A DNA stretch of 64,000 nt from Corallococcus soli (GCF_014930455.1 NZ_JAAIYO010000007.1:62001-126000), one strand, 5' to 3'; counted from the first letter of the stretch, positions 1-9,059 are shown. The notes: generated by a model not told the origin, from the sequence alone. Made by a program: numbers and translations.

Positions 1-89
1 ATGGGGGAGGGCTTCGCGGAGGCCGAAGCACCCGCGTGCGCCAGGGAGGGAAGCTGAAGCAACAGACAGACCCACAGGAACTTCTCCAT
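1..89 (-). CDS. N-terminus of a secreted protein, cut by the left window edge
   Basis: On the minus strand an ATG at 89 opens a frame that stays open to the window edge (29 codons seen). It reads as a classic signal peptide: MEKFLW, a hydrophobic core with VCLLLQLPSL, then an Ala-X-Ala site (AHAGASAS). A GGAG lies 8 nt before the ATG, which supports this start. Nothing of the mature protein is visible, so function is unknown. It diverges from the TPR-CHAT gene, with 183 bp between the two starts that must hold both promoters; I saw no convincing -35/-10 pair there (a TTGACG at 221 has no matching -10). Confidence 0.65.
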   Translation of the reverse strand, partial: MEKFLWVCLLLQLPSLAHAGASASAKPSP

Positions 90-272
90 CGCATTTTCTC
101 CGGCACGTTCATGGGCACGACAGATGGACCACGATGGTGGAGAGCCAGGGACTTGAAGAGTCATGCACGGAATCCGCCGGCTGCCCCGTCACCCCCCATC
201 CTGGCGACCTCCGCGTGACATTGACGGGGAACTGGGGCTCACTCGCCGTGTCTGCGTTCAAGGGGGGAACGG

Positions 273-3200
273 ATGCGCATGCTCAGGTGGATGGTCGTGG
301 TGCTTTGCTGTGTGGCGGGAGCGGCGGGTGGCGAGCCGCCACCGGATGCGCGACTGCAACAGGCACAGAAGGCTTTTGAAGAAGCGACAGCGCTCGACAA
401 GGCAAGCAAATACGCCGAGGCCATTGTGAAGGGCGAACAGGCGCTCGCGCTGCGGGAGGCGGTGCTCGGGAGCTCGCACCCGGAGGTCGCCACCTGTCTG
501 AACCTGCTCGGAAGGATCTACCGGCGTCAGGGGGAACATGTCCAGGCCGAGCCGCTGATTCAACGCGGGCTCACCCTCCGGGAGGAGACGCTTGGCAAGA
601 GCCATCCCGACGTCGCCCAATCGCTCCACAACCTCGCCCTCCTTTACAAGGAGCAGGGGTTGTATGGCCGGGCCGAGCCGATGATTCGTCGCGCGCTCGC
701 CATCCGGGAAGCGACCCTGGACGAGAACCATCCCGACGTCGCCCAAGCAATCAACAGTCTCGCCATCCTCTACAAGGAGCAGGGGTTGTATGACCGGGCC
801 GAGCCGCTCTACCAGCGCGCACTGGCCATTCGTGAAGCGGCCCTCGGCAAGAACCATCTCGACGTCGCCCAATCGCTCCACAACCTGGCCATCCTCCACG
901 GAAGGCAGGGCCTGTACAGCCAAGCCGAGCCGCTGATCCAACGCACGCTGGCCATCCAGGAAACGACCCTGGGCGAGAACCATCCCTTGGTCGCCAGCTC
1001 GCTCAACATCCTCGCCAGCCTCTACGAAGAGCAAGGGTTGTACGGCCGGGCCGAACCGCTCTACCAGCGCGCGCTGGCCATCCAGGAAGCGGCCCTCGGC
1101 ACGAACCCTTTCGAGATCGCCAGTGTGCTGAACAACCTCGCCAACCTCTACTGGGCACAGGGCCTGTACGGCCGGGCCGAACCGCTCTATCTGCGTGCGC
1201 TCGCCATCGCGGAGGCCGTCTTCGGCACGAGTCATCCCAGCGTCGCCACCCTGGTCAGCAACCTCTCCAACCTCTACAAGGAGCAGGGGGCATACGACCA
1301 GGCCGAACTGTTCGCGGAGCGCGCACTCACCATTCGGGAAGCGACCCTTGGCAAGAACCATCCCGACGTCGCCATCTCGCTCGACAGCCTCGCCAACCTC
1401 TACGCGGGACAGGAGTCTTACGACCTAGCCGCGCCGCTCTACCAGCGCGCACTCGGCATCCGGGAAGCAAGGCTCGGCAAGAATCATCCTGAGACCGCCA
1501 CCTCGCTCGACAACCTCGCCAACCTCTACGCGAACCAGGGATTGTACGGCCGGGCCGCACTGCTCCACCAACGCGCGCTCGCCATCGAGGAGAAGGCTCT
1601 CGGCAAGGGCCATCCCAATCTCGCCCAGTTTCTCAATCACCTGGCGCAGGTCAGGCTGGTCCAGCAGCGCCTTGGAGAAGCCGTTGCACTGTTCACGCGC
1701 GCCTTCGCCATGTCCGAGCAGCGCCTGCGCGACGAGGCGCTCGACTTCTCCGAAGCGCGTCTGGCCAACTTCCTCCAGTATCTGCGCCGCGATGAGGATC
1801 GCCTCCATGCGCTGCTGCGCGCGAATCCCGACAATGCTCGCGTGAAGAAGCTGTCCCTGGGCGCGACCCTGCTCCTCAAGGGCCGCTCCGTGGAGGAGAC
1901 GGCCGACATCTCCCGGGCTGTCTACCGCAGCCTGGGAGCACAGGAGCACGCCACCTTTGATCGGTTGCGCGGCCTGCGCACCCAGTTGGCCCAGCTCTCG
2001 TTCCAGGGGCCGGGCTCGCTTCCATCGGCGGCCTACCAGCAACAGCTCAAGCAGCTTGCCGCACAGGGTGATGCCCTCGAAGCAGAGCTCGCCAAGCGCT
2101 CCGCACCCTTGCGCACGATGGCCGCGTTGCCTTCCCTGGTGGACATCGTCGACCGTGTTGCTGCGGCCCTGCCCGGGAACGGGGCCCTGGTCGAGTTCAT
2201 CACCTATGAGGATCGCCCGCTGGTGCCCCGAGCCGGTCCCTCCAAGGCTCAGCTTCGCTACCTGGCGCTGGTGCTCCGTCCGGATGCCACCATTCGCGCC
2301 GTAGATCTGGGCCCCGCCGCGCCTATCGACGCGGCCGCCTCCAATCTGAGAGACGCCCTGGCCAACCGGGACACCACCTACCAGGCCCAATCCCAGGCGC
2401 TCTATCGGCTCGCCTTCCACCCCCTGCTGCCCCTGTTGGGCAAGACCCGCCGCGTCTTCCTCGCTCCCGATGGCCAGTTGGCCCTCGTGCCCTTCGCGGC
2501 CCTCCACGACGGCCACCAGTTCCTGGTGGATGCCTTCGACTTCACCTACGTCTCCTCCGGCAAGGACCTGCTGGCTCGCCCCCAGGAGACAGTCCCCGCA
2601 TCCTCCGTGGTCGTCCTCGCCGACCCGGACTTCAACGCCCCGCCCCAGCCCCCCGGTCCTGCCACGGACCCGACGCAGGTGGAGACCCAGCGATCTACCT
2701 CGGTCGAGCGCTTCCGCTCCTCGCTGCGCGAGGACTCAGTGCACCGGGCCTGGGCCACGGCTCCCCTCCCCGGCACCCGCCACGAGGCCGAAGCCATTCA
2801 GCACCTGCTGCCCCAGGCCCAGCTCTTCCTGGGCCCCGAGGCCACCAAGCAACGTCTGCTCCAGTTGCCCACCCCCGGCATCCTCCACCTGGCCACCCAC
2901 GGCTTCTTCCTGGAAGACGCTCCGGTGCCCAAGGGCTCCCGCGGCGTCGTCCACTTCGGCGCCTTGGGAGAGGAACCTCCCGGCTCGCGCCCACCGGATC
3001 CCCTGCTGCGCTCCGGCCTGCTGCTGGCGGGGGCGAGCGCGCCGACGTCCTCCAGCCCCACCGGGCCGCCAATTGACAGCGCCTTGGTGACGGCCCTGGA
3101 GCTGGCGGGCCTCAACCTCTGGGGGACCCAGTTGGTGGTCCTCTCCGCCTGTGACACCGGCAGAGGCGACGTCAGACTCGGCCAGGGCGTGTATGGGCTG

Positions 3201-3482
3201 CGCCGTGCCTTCCTCGTGGCCGGAGCGGAGACGGTGGTGATGAGTCTGTGGAAGGTGAACGACGGGGCGACCCACCCCCTCATGGAGGCCTACTACCGCA
3301 ACCTGCTCGCGGGGCAGGGCCGGGCTACGGCGCTGCGCGAGGCGATGCGCTCCTTCCGGCGGACGTATCCCCATCCCCACTACTGGGCCCCCTTCATCTC
3401 GGTGGGCAGCGACGCGCCCCTGCGTGCGCTGGCGCCAGGCGCTCCATCCCTTCCGGACACGAAGCCCACGGCGGCTCGCTGA
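273..3482 (+). CDS. Exported TPR-CHAT (caspase-like) protein
   Basis: 1069 residues. Residues 1-20 form a signal peptide (MRMLRWMVVVLCCVAGAAGG). Residues about 35-490 hold ten kinesin-light-chain-type TPR copies of 42 residues (consensus LAIREATLGKNHPDVA ... NLANLY), and the C-terminal third is a CHAT domain. The CHAT His-Cys dyad is visible: H876 in HLATHGFF and C960 in LSACDTGRG, followed by QGVYGLRRAFLVAGA. CHAT domains are caspase/separase-like cysteine peptidases; the TPRs normally bind a partner that controls them. The signal peptide places it outside the cytoplasm, so its substrate is probably periplasmic or surface-exposed; that is inference. GGGGGGA lies 5 nt before the ATG. The dyad looks intact, so I predict an active peptidase. 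Confidence 0.9.
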   Translation: MRMLRWMVVVLCCVAGAAGGEPPPDARLQQAQKAFEEATALDKASKYAEAIVKGEQALALREAVLGSSHPEVATCLNLLGRIYRRQGEHVQAEPLIQRGLTLREETLGKSHPDVAQSLHNLALLYKEQGLYGRAEPMIRRALAIREATLDENHPDVAQAINSLAILYKEQGLYDRAEPLYQRALAIREAALGKNHLDVAQSLHNLAILHGRQGLYSQAEPLIQRTLAIQETTLGENHPLVASSLNILASLYEEQGLYGRAEPLYQRALAIQEAALGTNPFEIASVLNNLANLYWAQGLYGRAEPLYLRALAIAEAVFGTSHPSVATLVSNLSNLYKEQGAYDQAELFAERALTIREATLGKNHPDVAISLDSLANLYAGQESYDLAAPLYQRALGIREARLGKNHPETATSLDNLANLYANQGLYGRAALLHQRALAIEEKALGKGHPNLAQFLNHLAQVRLVQQRLGEAVALFTRAFAMSEQRLRDEALDFSEARLANFLQYLRRDEDRLHALLRANPDNARVKKLSLGATLLLKGRSVEETADISRAVYRSLGAQEHATFDRLRGLRTQLAQLSFQGPGSLPSAAYQQQLKQLAAQGDALEAELAKRSAPLRTMAALPSLVDIVDRVAAALPGNGALVEFITYEDRPLVPRAGPSKAQLRYLALVLRPDATIRAVDLGPAAPIDAAASNLRDALANRDTTYQAQSQALYRLAFHPLLPLLGKTRRVFLAPDGQLALVPFAALHDGHQFLVDAFDFTYVSSGKDLLARPQETVPASSVVVLADPDFNAPPQPPGPATDPTQVETQRSTSVERFRSSLREDSVHRAWATAPLPGTRHEAEAIQHLLPQAQLFLGPEATKQRLLQLPTPGILHLATHGFFLEDAPVPKGSRGVVHFGALGEEPPGSRPPDPLLRSGLLLAGASAPTSSSPTGPPIDSALVTALELAGLNLWGTQLVVLSACDTGRGDVRLGQGVYGLRRAFLVAGAETVVMSLWKVNDGATHPLMEAYYRNLLAGQGRATALREAMRSFRRTYPHPHYWAPFISVGSDAPLRALAPGAPSLPDTKPTAAR

Positions 3483-3610
3483 ATTGGCCGCCTGTGCATC
3501 ATTTTCCGCCTCGCAGGCTCTCCTCTGGTGAAGGAGCCCCAGGCACCTTCACTCCATCTCGCGCCCCCTGCATCGAGGCCCTGCTCGCACCGCGCGGGCC
3601 GCGTATCAGG

Positions 3611-4225
3611 ATGCGACAGAGCATCATGACGAACTCCTTTGAGGCCAGGATCCTTAGAGGTCCAGAAGAGCTTGGCCATTACCGAAGGCTGCTCTTCGAC
3701 GCCTACATCCATGAGGCAGGCTGGAAGTTCAAACCAGCCAACCCATCCGGAATCCGGATATCGGGTCATGAGTTGCGGGATGATCGGGATGGCATCGCCA
3801 CCTGTTTCGGCGTCTTCCAAGAGGACAGGCTGGTTGGGGGCGCCAGGATTTGCGGGAGGCTCCAGGGCCGATTCGAGATCCATGGATACCAGCGCCGTCG
3901 GGATCTGTCCTTCCTGGATGCTCCCAATATGATCGAGGCGAGCCGAGCCGTGCTGCACTCCGAGTTCAGGGGCAGCGGCGCCTTCACGCTGCTGGTCCGC
4001 CATATGTTTGAATTCTGCGAGAACAACCAGTTGTCGCCCTTCACGCTCACCAGCGACCCGTCCGTGATGCGGTTCTACCAGCGGATCGGGATGCCGGCGG
4101 TCGATGGCTGCAGGTTCAAGTTCGAACCCGAGGATCCGGCGGAGGCGCAGCTGTTCCTCGTGGATTCACGAGGCGTGTTGGACACCGTCCTCAAACACCT
4201 GGAACAGCTCACGCGTACCCGCTGA
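3611..4225 (+). CDS. LuxI/FeeM-like N-acyltransferase (GNAT fold)
   Basis: About 204 residues. The frame is open far upstream, but that part overlaps the TPR-CHAT gene and is not protein-like, so I start at the ATG at 3611 (an ATG at 3626 is the alternative). The layout fits the autoinducer-synthase/N-acyl amino acid synthase branch of GNAT enzymes: an N-terminal RRLLFDAYIHEAGW, a middle strand LVGGARICGRL, an E-x-S-R motif in MIEASRAVLHSEFRGSG, and a C-terminal MRFYQRIGMP. Family members transfer an acyl chain from acyl-ACP or acyl-CoA to an amine. The substrate cannot be read from the sequence and no LuxR-type regulator is nearby. It lies 128 bp after the TPR-CHAT gene on the same strand. 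Confidence 0.65.
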   Translation: MRQSIMTNSFEARILRGPEELGHYRRLLFDAYIHEAGWKFKPANPSGIRISGHELRDDRDGIATCFGVFQEDRLVGGARICGRLQGRFEIHGYQRRRDLSFLDAPNMIEASRAVLHSEFRGSGAFTLLVRHMFEFCENNQLSPFTLTSDPSVMRFYQRIGMPAVDGCRFKFEPEDPAEAQLFLVDSRGVLDTVLKHLEQLTRTR

Positions 4226-4703
4226 CGATGGATGAATGTCAGGGGCCGGGGTCATGGACCGCATCCGGGTCGGCCAAACGGATCGCGACTCCTGATCGCT
4301 CAGGACTGGCCGCTTGCGGCCGGTTGCCCTTCGCCCGCGCGCGGAGGGAGGGTCAAGGGCGCAGAACCGTTCAGGTTTCGGCGTAGCCGACCCTTGACGC
4401 TCCCGAGCACGCGGGCTGGTCGGTCTCATCGGGACAGCGATCCGTGGAGGTGACCCACGCGCGATCCGATGGGGCGGCCCATGACAGGATGAAGGCCCGG
4501 CGTAACCCATACCCCATGCAATTCAGCGGGCCGCCCAGCTTGCACCTACCGCTCCGGCGACTCCGGGTTGCCGGCAAGAAGCGCACGCAGCGGTGTGTCC
4601 CAGCTCAGGGCCGCCTCATCGATGGCGAGCCCGTGTCCCTTCCTGGAGCGACGAGCAGCCATTGAATGCTCAGACAAGAGGCTGGAGGCCACGCGGGCCA
4701 CGG
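4226..4703 (+). other. 478-bp gap between convergent genes, no gene supported
   Basis: Lies between the ends of the acyltransferase gene and the Sel1 gene, which converge. The only structure seen is a short hairpin, GGCCGC/GCGGCC at 4308-4321 with a 2-nt loop, 83 nt after the acyltransferase stop. It has no T-tract, so it is a weak terminator candidate. Short open frames here have no ribosome-binding site and no recognisable protein features. Confidence 0.4.
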
Positions 4704-6053
4704 CTATCGCTGGGTGCAGGCCTCCGACACGCCGCCCTCGCAGGCTTTCTGGAGCAGCAGGGCAGAGCGGGCCTTGTTCCTGGGACCTCCGACGCCATTC
4801 GCGTAGTGGAGGCCCAGGTTGTAGCAACCCTTGGCCACTCCGCCCTCACAGGCCTTCTCATACAGCACGGCGGCGCGGCGCACGTCCTTGGGCACTCCGG
4901 CGCCATTCTCATAGAGCATACCGAGATTGGAGCAACCCGAGGCAGCTCCGCCCGTGCAGGCCTTTTCATACAGCACGGCGGCGCGGGGCTCATTCTGGGT
5001 CACGCCAAGGCCTATCGTGTAGAGCCTGCCAAGGCCGAAGCAACCCGGGGCATCCCCGCCCGTACAGGCCTTCTCATACAGCGTGGCGGCGCGGCGCGCG
5101 TCCCTGGCCACACCTCGCCCCTCCTCGGAGAGCACGCCGAGGCCGACGCACCCCCTGACCGCGCCGCCCGTGCAGGCCTTCTCATACAGCGTGGCGGCGC
5201 GGGCCTCGTCCTTGGGTACTCCGACGCCAGTCGCGTAGTGTATGCCAAGACTGAAGCAACCTAGAGGCTCACCGCCCGTGCAGGCCTTCTCCTGGAGCGT
5301 GGCGGCGCGGGGCCCGTCCTGAGTCACGCCAAGGCCCCTCACGTAGAGCCTGCCAAGGTTGAAGCAACCCTGGGCATCCCCGCCCGTACAGGCCTTCTCA
5401 TACAGCGTGGCGGCGCGGCGCGCGTCCTTGGCCACACCTCGTCCCTCCTCGGAGAGCACGCCGAGGCCGACGCACCCCTTGGCAGCTCCACCCGTGCAGG
5501 CCTTCTCAAACAACACAGCGGCGCGGGCCTCGTCCCTGGCAACTCCCCGGCCACTCTCGTAGCGCGAGCCAAGGTTGAAGCAACCCTGGAGCATTCCTCC
5601 CGTGCAGGCCTGCTCAAACAGCGTGGCGGCGCGGGCCTCGTCCTTGGGCACTCCCAGGCCCGACACATGGAGCCCGCCGAGGCTGAAACAGCCCGAGACA
5701 TCTCCGCCTACGCAAGCCTTCTCATACAGCGTGGCAGCACGAGCCTCGTCCCTTGGCACTCCAATGCCCCTCTCATGGAACACGCCAAGACCGAAGCAAC
5801 CCCGGGCCTTGCCGCCCGCGCAGGCCTTCTCAAGCAGCGTGGCGGCGCGGGCCTCGTCCCTGGGCACCTGGCGCCCTTCTGCATAGAGCCTGCCCAGGTC
5901 GAAGCAAGCCTGGGCCGCTCCGGCCATGCAGGCTTTCTGGAGTTTGCTGGGCGCCACGTCCTTCGGCGCTCCGCGGGCAGCCGCCCCCACCAACCCCATC
6001 ACGATGCACAACCACACACCCAATGGTGCCGCGACCTGTCGCAATCCTGACAT
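4704..6053 (-). CDS. Secreted Sel1-repeat (HcpA-like) protein
   Basis: 449 residues: a signal peptide (core VWLCIVMGLVGAAARGA), then from residue 41 eleven 36-residue Sel1-like repeats and a partial twelfth. Each repeat carries two cysteines in an AC-x-GG-x-x-x-GC-x-x-LG pattern followed by GVP(K/R)DEARAATLYEKAC. Paired cysteines within each helical hairpin are the mark of the Hcp/Sel1 class, where they form disulfides in exported proteins. These are solenoid scaffolds for protein-protein contacts; the partner is unknown. Repeats 5-7 and 8-10 are near copies of each other, a recent three-unit duplication. The ATG is preceded by a G-rich run. It converges on the acyltransferase gene. Confidence 0.85.
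   Translation of the reverse strand: MSGLRQVAAPLGVWLCIVMGLVGAAARGAPKDVAPSKLQKACMAGAAQACFDLGRLYAEGRQVPRDEARAATLLEKACAGGKARGCFGLGVFHERGIGVPRDEARAATLYEKACVGGDVSGCFSLGGLHVSGLGVPKDEARAATLFEQACTGGMLQGCFNLGSRYESGRGVARDEARAAVLFEKACTGGAAKGCVGLGVLSEEGRGVAKDARRAATLYEKACTGGDAQGCFNLGRLYVRGLGVTQDGPRAATLQEKACTGGEPLGCFSLGIHYATGVGVPKDEARAATLYEKACTGGAVRGCVGLGVLSEEGRGVARDARRAATLYEKACTGGDAPGCFGLGRLYTIGLGVTQNEPRAAVLYEKACTGGAASGCSNLGMLYENGAGVPKDVRRAAVLYEKACEGGVAKGCYNLGLHYANGVGGPRNKARSALLLQKACEGGVSEACTQR
4854..5501 (-). repeat. 324-bp tandem duplication inside the Sel1 gene
   Basis: Two adjacent 324-bp blocks (5178-5501 and 4854-5177), each encoding three 36-residue repeats. Repeat 5 matches 8 (both LSEEGRGVA), 6 matches 9 (both GLGVTQ) and 7 resembles 10. 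It is superimposed on the basic 108-bp periodicity that spans about 4704-5933. Confidence 0.8.
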
Positions 6054-6377
6054 CCGTGCCCCCCCATTGCAGCCAAGCGTTTCTCGGGCTGCCTCTGACT
6101 GACTTCATGGGCAGCCGCTCATCCATGGGATGAACGACCGAGGCGGAAAATGATGCAGAAAATCTGCATCGTCCCCCAAGGCACGTGTCACGTTCCCGTC
6201 GCCATGCCCTGTGCAGCCGAGGGGCGACGGCACGAAGCCGCTGCACCGACGACGGCGTGATGGGGTTTCCAGCCTATCGGCGTATGGCTCGGGAGTGCGC
6301 GCGGAGCTTCTTCGCCCGGGACGCGCTCGGGCCGTTTATGATGATCCCTGGCAAAGACTCACACCGACTCTCGGACG
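6054..6377. other. 324-bp gap upstream of the Sel1 gene, downstream of dusA
   Basis: Both flanking genes are on the minus strand, so this is the promoter region of the Sel1 gene and the 3' side of dusA. Apart from the palindrome at 6152-6170 nothing gene-like was found, and no good -35/-10 pair was seen. Confidence 0.4.
6152..6170. promoter_or_regulatory. Perfect 8+3+8 palindrome, possible operator
   Basis: GATGCAGA-AAA-TCTGCATC is a perfect dyad and AT-rich compared with its surroundings. It sits 99-117 bp before the Sel1 start codon. It has no T-tract that would make it a terminator. A dimeric repressor or activator site for the Sel1 gene is an inference. Confidence 0.35.
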
Positions 6378-7382
6378 TCAGGCCACGGCCTGCTGGAGCG
6401 CCGCTTCGCGCGGCACCTTCGCGGCGGCGGCGAGCACCACCTCCGGGCCCGCGCCGTCCTGGTGGGCGTTCTCGCTCAGGTGACGCCGCCACGCGCGCGC
6501 GCCCGGCAGGCCCTGGAAGAGGCCCAGCATGTGCCGGGTGATGGCGCCCAGCGGCGCGCCCTGGCTCCGCTGCGCTTCGATGTACGGCAGCATCGCGTCC
6601 ACCACCTCGTGCCGCGTGGGGGGCGCCTGCGTGCCGCCAAAGAAGCGCCGGTCCGCCTCCGCCAGCACGTAGGGCGATTCGTACGGAGCCCGCCCCATCA
6701 TCACGCCGTCCACGCGGGGCAGGTGTTCGGCCGCCGCGTCCAGCGTCTTCACGCCGCCGTTGAGGCTGATGTCCAGGTGGGGGAACTCCTGCTTGAGCCG
6801 GTACACCAGGTCGTACCGCAGCGGCGGCACGTCCCGGTTCTCCTTGGGGCTCAGCCCCTTCAGCCACGCCTTGCGCGCGTGCACGATGAAGCGCGTGCAC
6901 CCCGCCTGGGACACGCGCCGCACGAAGTCCTCCAGCGTCGGCCACTCCTCCAGCTCGTCGATGGCGATGCGCGACTTCACCGTCACCGGGATGCGCACCG
7001 CCTCCCGCATGGCCGCCACGCCGCGGGCCACCAGGTCCGGCTCCGCCATCAGGCACGCGCCGAAGCGGCCGGACTGCACGCGGTCACTGGGGCAGCCCAC
7101 GTTGAGGTTGATCTCGTCGTAGCCCCACTCCTCGCCGATGCGCGCGGAGGCCGCCAGCTCCTCCGGCTCCGAGCCCCCCAGCTGGAGGGCGACGGGGTGC
7201 TCGGCGGGCGTGAAGCCCAGCAGGCGGTCGCGCTTGCCGTGCAGCACCGCGCCCGTGGTCACCATCTCCGTGTAGAGCAGGGTGTGGCGCGTGATTTGAC
7301 GGAAGAAGTACCGGCAGTGCCGGTCCGTCCAGTCCATCATCGGCGCGACACACAGCGGCATGGGATAGGCCAGGGCAGTCAT
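6378..7382 (-). CDS. dusA: tRNA-dihydrouridine synthase A
   Basis: 334 residues. The FMN enzyme reduces uridine to dihydrouridine in the tRNA D-loop. Signs are the N-terminal [20 protein letters not shown], the catalytic Cys97 in [12 protein letters not shown] followed by GRFGACLM, and [16 protein letters not shown], all typical of the DusA subgroup. I chose ATG 7382, not an earlier start in the same frame, because Dus proteins begin a few residues before the APMM motif and AGGGGG precedes it. It is the third of three same-strand genes (squalene synthase family, hypothetical, dusA). Confidence 0.93.
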   Translation of the reverse strand: MTALAYPMPLCVAPMMDWTDRHCRYFFRQITRHTLLYTEMVTTGAVLHGKRDRLLGFTPAEHPVALQLGGSEPEELAASARIGEEWGYDEINLNVGCPSDRVQSGRFGACLMAEPDLVARGVAAMREAVRIPVTVKSRIAIDELEEWPTLEDFVRRVSQAGCTRFIVHARKAWLKGLSPKENRDVPPLRYDLVYRLKQEFPHLDISLNGGVKTLDAAAEHLPRVDGVMMGRAPYESPYVLAEADRRFFGGTQAPPTRHEVVDAMLPYIEAQRSQGAPLGAITRHMLGLFQGLPGARAWRRHLSENAHQDGAGPEVVLAAAAKVPREAALQQAVA

Positions 7383-7482
7383 CCCCCCTTCCCTATCCGG
7401 AATCCCGCCGTCCGCCCAGAGGCCTCCCGGAGGGCCCCCCCAACCCCTCCGGAAGCAGGCGGCCACGCGGGCCGCCCGGGTC

Positions 7483-8052
7483 TCAAGCAGCGGGGCTGAG
7501 CACCACGCCCTGCTCCGCCAGCCACGCATCCACCAGGCGCTGGCCCGCGTCCGTCAGCGTGAAGCCCAGCCCGGCCCACTGCTGGCCGTTGAGCATCACC
7601 ACCTGCCCCAGCGCGCGCCCGAAGGCGGACTCCGGCGCCAGTTGCTTGAGCAGCGCGCCCGCGTAGTGGTGCAGGAACAGGTCGAAGTTCTTCGCGAAGT
7701 CCGGGTGTCCCGGAACCGAATCACTGCGCGTGTCCGCCGCCATGTCGTAGCCCTGGATGAGGCCACCGAAGCCCAGCACCTCCACCAGGAACGCGTGCAT
7801 CCGCGCCTGCCCCCGCACCCGCCCGGGCAGCCACCGCTCCGGCCCCGCCGCCGTCTGGAACGTCCACAGCCCGCGCTGACGCGTGGCGGCGAAGGGAATG
7901 CCCCCCTCCCCATCGCACGCCAGCCGGAGCGCCCGACGCTGCACCTTCGGAGGCGCCGCGTCCGGCCGCGCGGGGAAGTACACGATGACCGCCGGGGACG
8001 AGCGGGCGCAGTTCATGGGGGGCAGCACTCCAGGGGGAGAAGACACCAGCAT
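7483..8052 (-). CDS. Conserved-looking hypothetical protein
   Basis: About 189 residues from ATG 8052, or 177 from ATG 8016; neither has a strong ribosome-binding site. I do not recognise a family. It is soluble, with no signal peptide or membrane span, and contains [17 protein letters not shown] in the first third and a C-terminal [19 protein letters not shown] that would fold as helices. It lies 50 bp after the squalene synthase-family gene and 100 bp before dusA on the same strand, so co-transcription is possible but says little about function. Confidence 0.7.
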   Translation of the reverse strand: MLVSSPPGVLPPMNCARSSPAVIVYFPARPDAAPPKVQRRALRLACDGEGGIPFAATRQRGLWTFQTAAGPERWLPGRVRGQARMHAFLVEVLGFGGLIQGYDMAADTRSDSVPGHPDFAKNFDLFLHHYAGALLKQLAPESAFGRALGQVVMLNGQQWAGLGFTLTDAGQRLVDAWLAEQGVVLSPAA

Positions 8053-8102
8053 TGGAATTATCCGATGCAGGCACCTGGAAGTTGCGGCCTTTCGAACGCT
8101 TT

Positions 8103-9059
8103 TCAGGGGCCGGCGAGCGCTTCCACGGACTCGGGGAGCTGCCCCCGCTCCAGGGCGGCCTGGAGCGCGTCCATCTGGGCGCGCACCACGGCGCGCGACA
8201 CCTTGGCCCCCGCGCCGTCGCGGATCAGCAGCTCCAGCGTGGCCTGCGCCAGCAGCAGGGGCAGCGTGGTGAAGGCGAGCACGTCCCGGGGCGCCCCCGC
8301 GCCATAGAGGGCCCGCACGTAGCGGGCGGCCGCGATCAAGTCCTCGCCCGCCAGCCGCTCCACGTCCTGGAGCTGCACGTCCACGGGCAGCAGCGCGCGC
8401 CCCTCCTGCCGGTCCTGCCGCACGTCCTTGAGGATGTTGACCAGTTGCAGGCCCTCTCCGAACAGCGGGGCCAGCGCGCGCAGGTTCGGCGCGTACGGCG
8501 CGAGGCGCGGGTCCAGGACGAAGAGGTCCGTGAGCAGCTCCCCCACCAGCCCCGCCACGATGTAGCAATAGTCACGCAGTGACTGGAGCGAGCGCAGGGT
8601 CACGAGGCCCTCGGGGGTGGCGCCCGCGAGCACCTCGCGCATGCCCCGCACCGTCTTCAGCACGAAGTGGCGCAGGATGGCGCCGGCCTCCGTGCGCAGC
8701 GCGTCCAGGCTCGCCAGCAGCGAGGGGGTGCGCGAGAGCAGGTCCAGGTAGCCCGCGTTGTCCGTGGGGGGGCGCGCCAACCAGCCGCGCACCAGGGCCT
8801 CCACGTCCACCTGGGGGGCCTCCTGGAGCAGCGCCTCGAAGCCGGCCAGGGCCTCGCGTCGCTCCTCGCGCGACCAGGGGGCGGCGTCCTCCAGGGTGTC
8901 CGCGACGCGCAGCAGCAGGTAGCCCAGGCCCACCTCGCGGCGCAGGGGCTCCTCCAGCAGCGGGATGGCGAGCGCGAACGTGCGGCTGGTGCGCACGAGG
9001 AAGTCCGCCAGCTCGTCGTCCCGAAACGGCAGGGCTGTCACAGCGGAAGCATCACTCAA
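8103..9059 (-). CDS. Squalene/phytoene synthase family protein
   Basis: 318 residues from a TTG at 9059 that has AAGGA 7 nt upstream; the frame extends to a GTG at 9221, but that extension looks non-coding. It joins two prenyl diphosphates head to head. Both Asp-rich metal sites are present: DTLED (54-58) in LLLRVADTLED and NILKDVRQDRQEG near residue 210. The motif YCYIVAGLVGELLTDLF matches squalene synthases (YCxxVAGLVG) better than phytoene synthases. Substrate farnesyl diphosphate is therefore likely, with squalene or presqualene diphosphate as product. No hopanoid or sterol cyclase gene is in the window. Confidence 0.85.
   Translation of the reverse strand: MSDASAVTALPFRDDELADFLVRTSRTFALAIPLLEEPLRREVGLGYLLLRVADTLEDAAPWSREERREALAGFEALLQEAPQVDVEALVRGWLARPPTDNAGYLDLLSRTPSLLASLDALRTEAGAILRHFVLKTVRGMREVLAGATPEGLVTLRSLQSLRDYCYIVAGLVGELLTDLFVLDPRLAPYAPNLRALAPLFGEGLQLVNILKDVRQDRQEGRALLPVDVQLQDVERLAGEDLIAAARYVRALYGAGAPRDVLAFTTLPLLLAQATLELLIRDGAGAKVSRAVVRAQMDALQAALERGQLPESVEALAGP

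Noticed and set aside
221-249. A promoter TTGACG upstream of the TPR-CHAT gene
   Set aside because: At 16-18 nt downstream the sequence is CGCCGT or similar, not a -10.
273-3482. TPR-CHAT as the peptidase of a type III-E CRISPR system
   Set aside because: It has a signal peptide, kinesin-light-chain TPRs and no cas genes or array nearby.
4546-4663. A 38-residue minus-strand frame (start near 4663)
   Set aside because: No ribosome-binding site, composition like intergenic DNA and no similarity to a known small protein.
4704-5933. CRISPR-like regular repeats
   Set aside because: The 108-bp units are in frame, encode Sel1 repeats and differ from each other; there are no spacers or cas genes.
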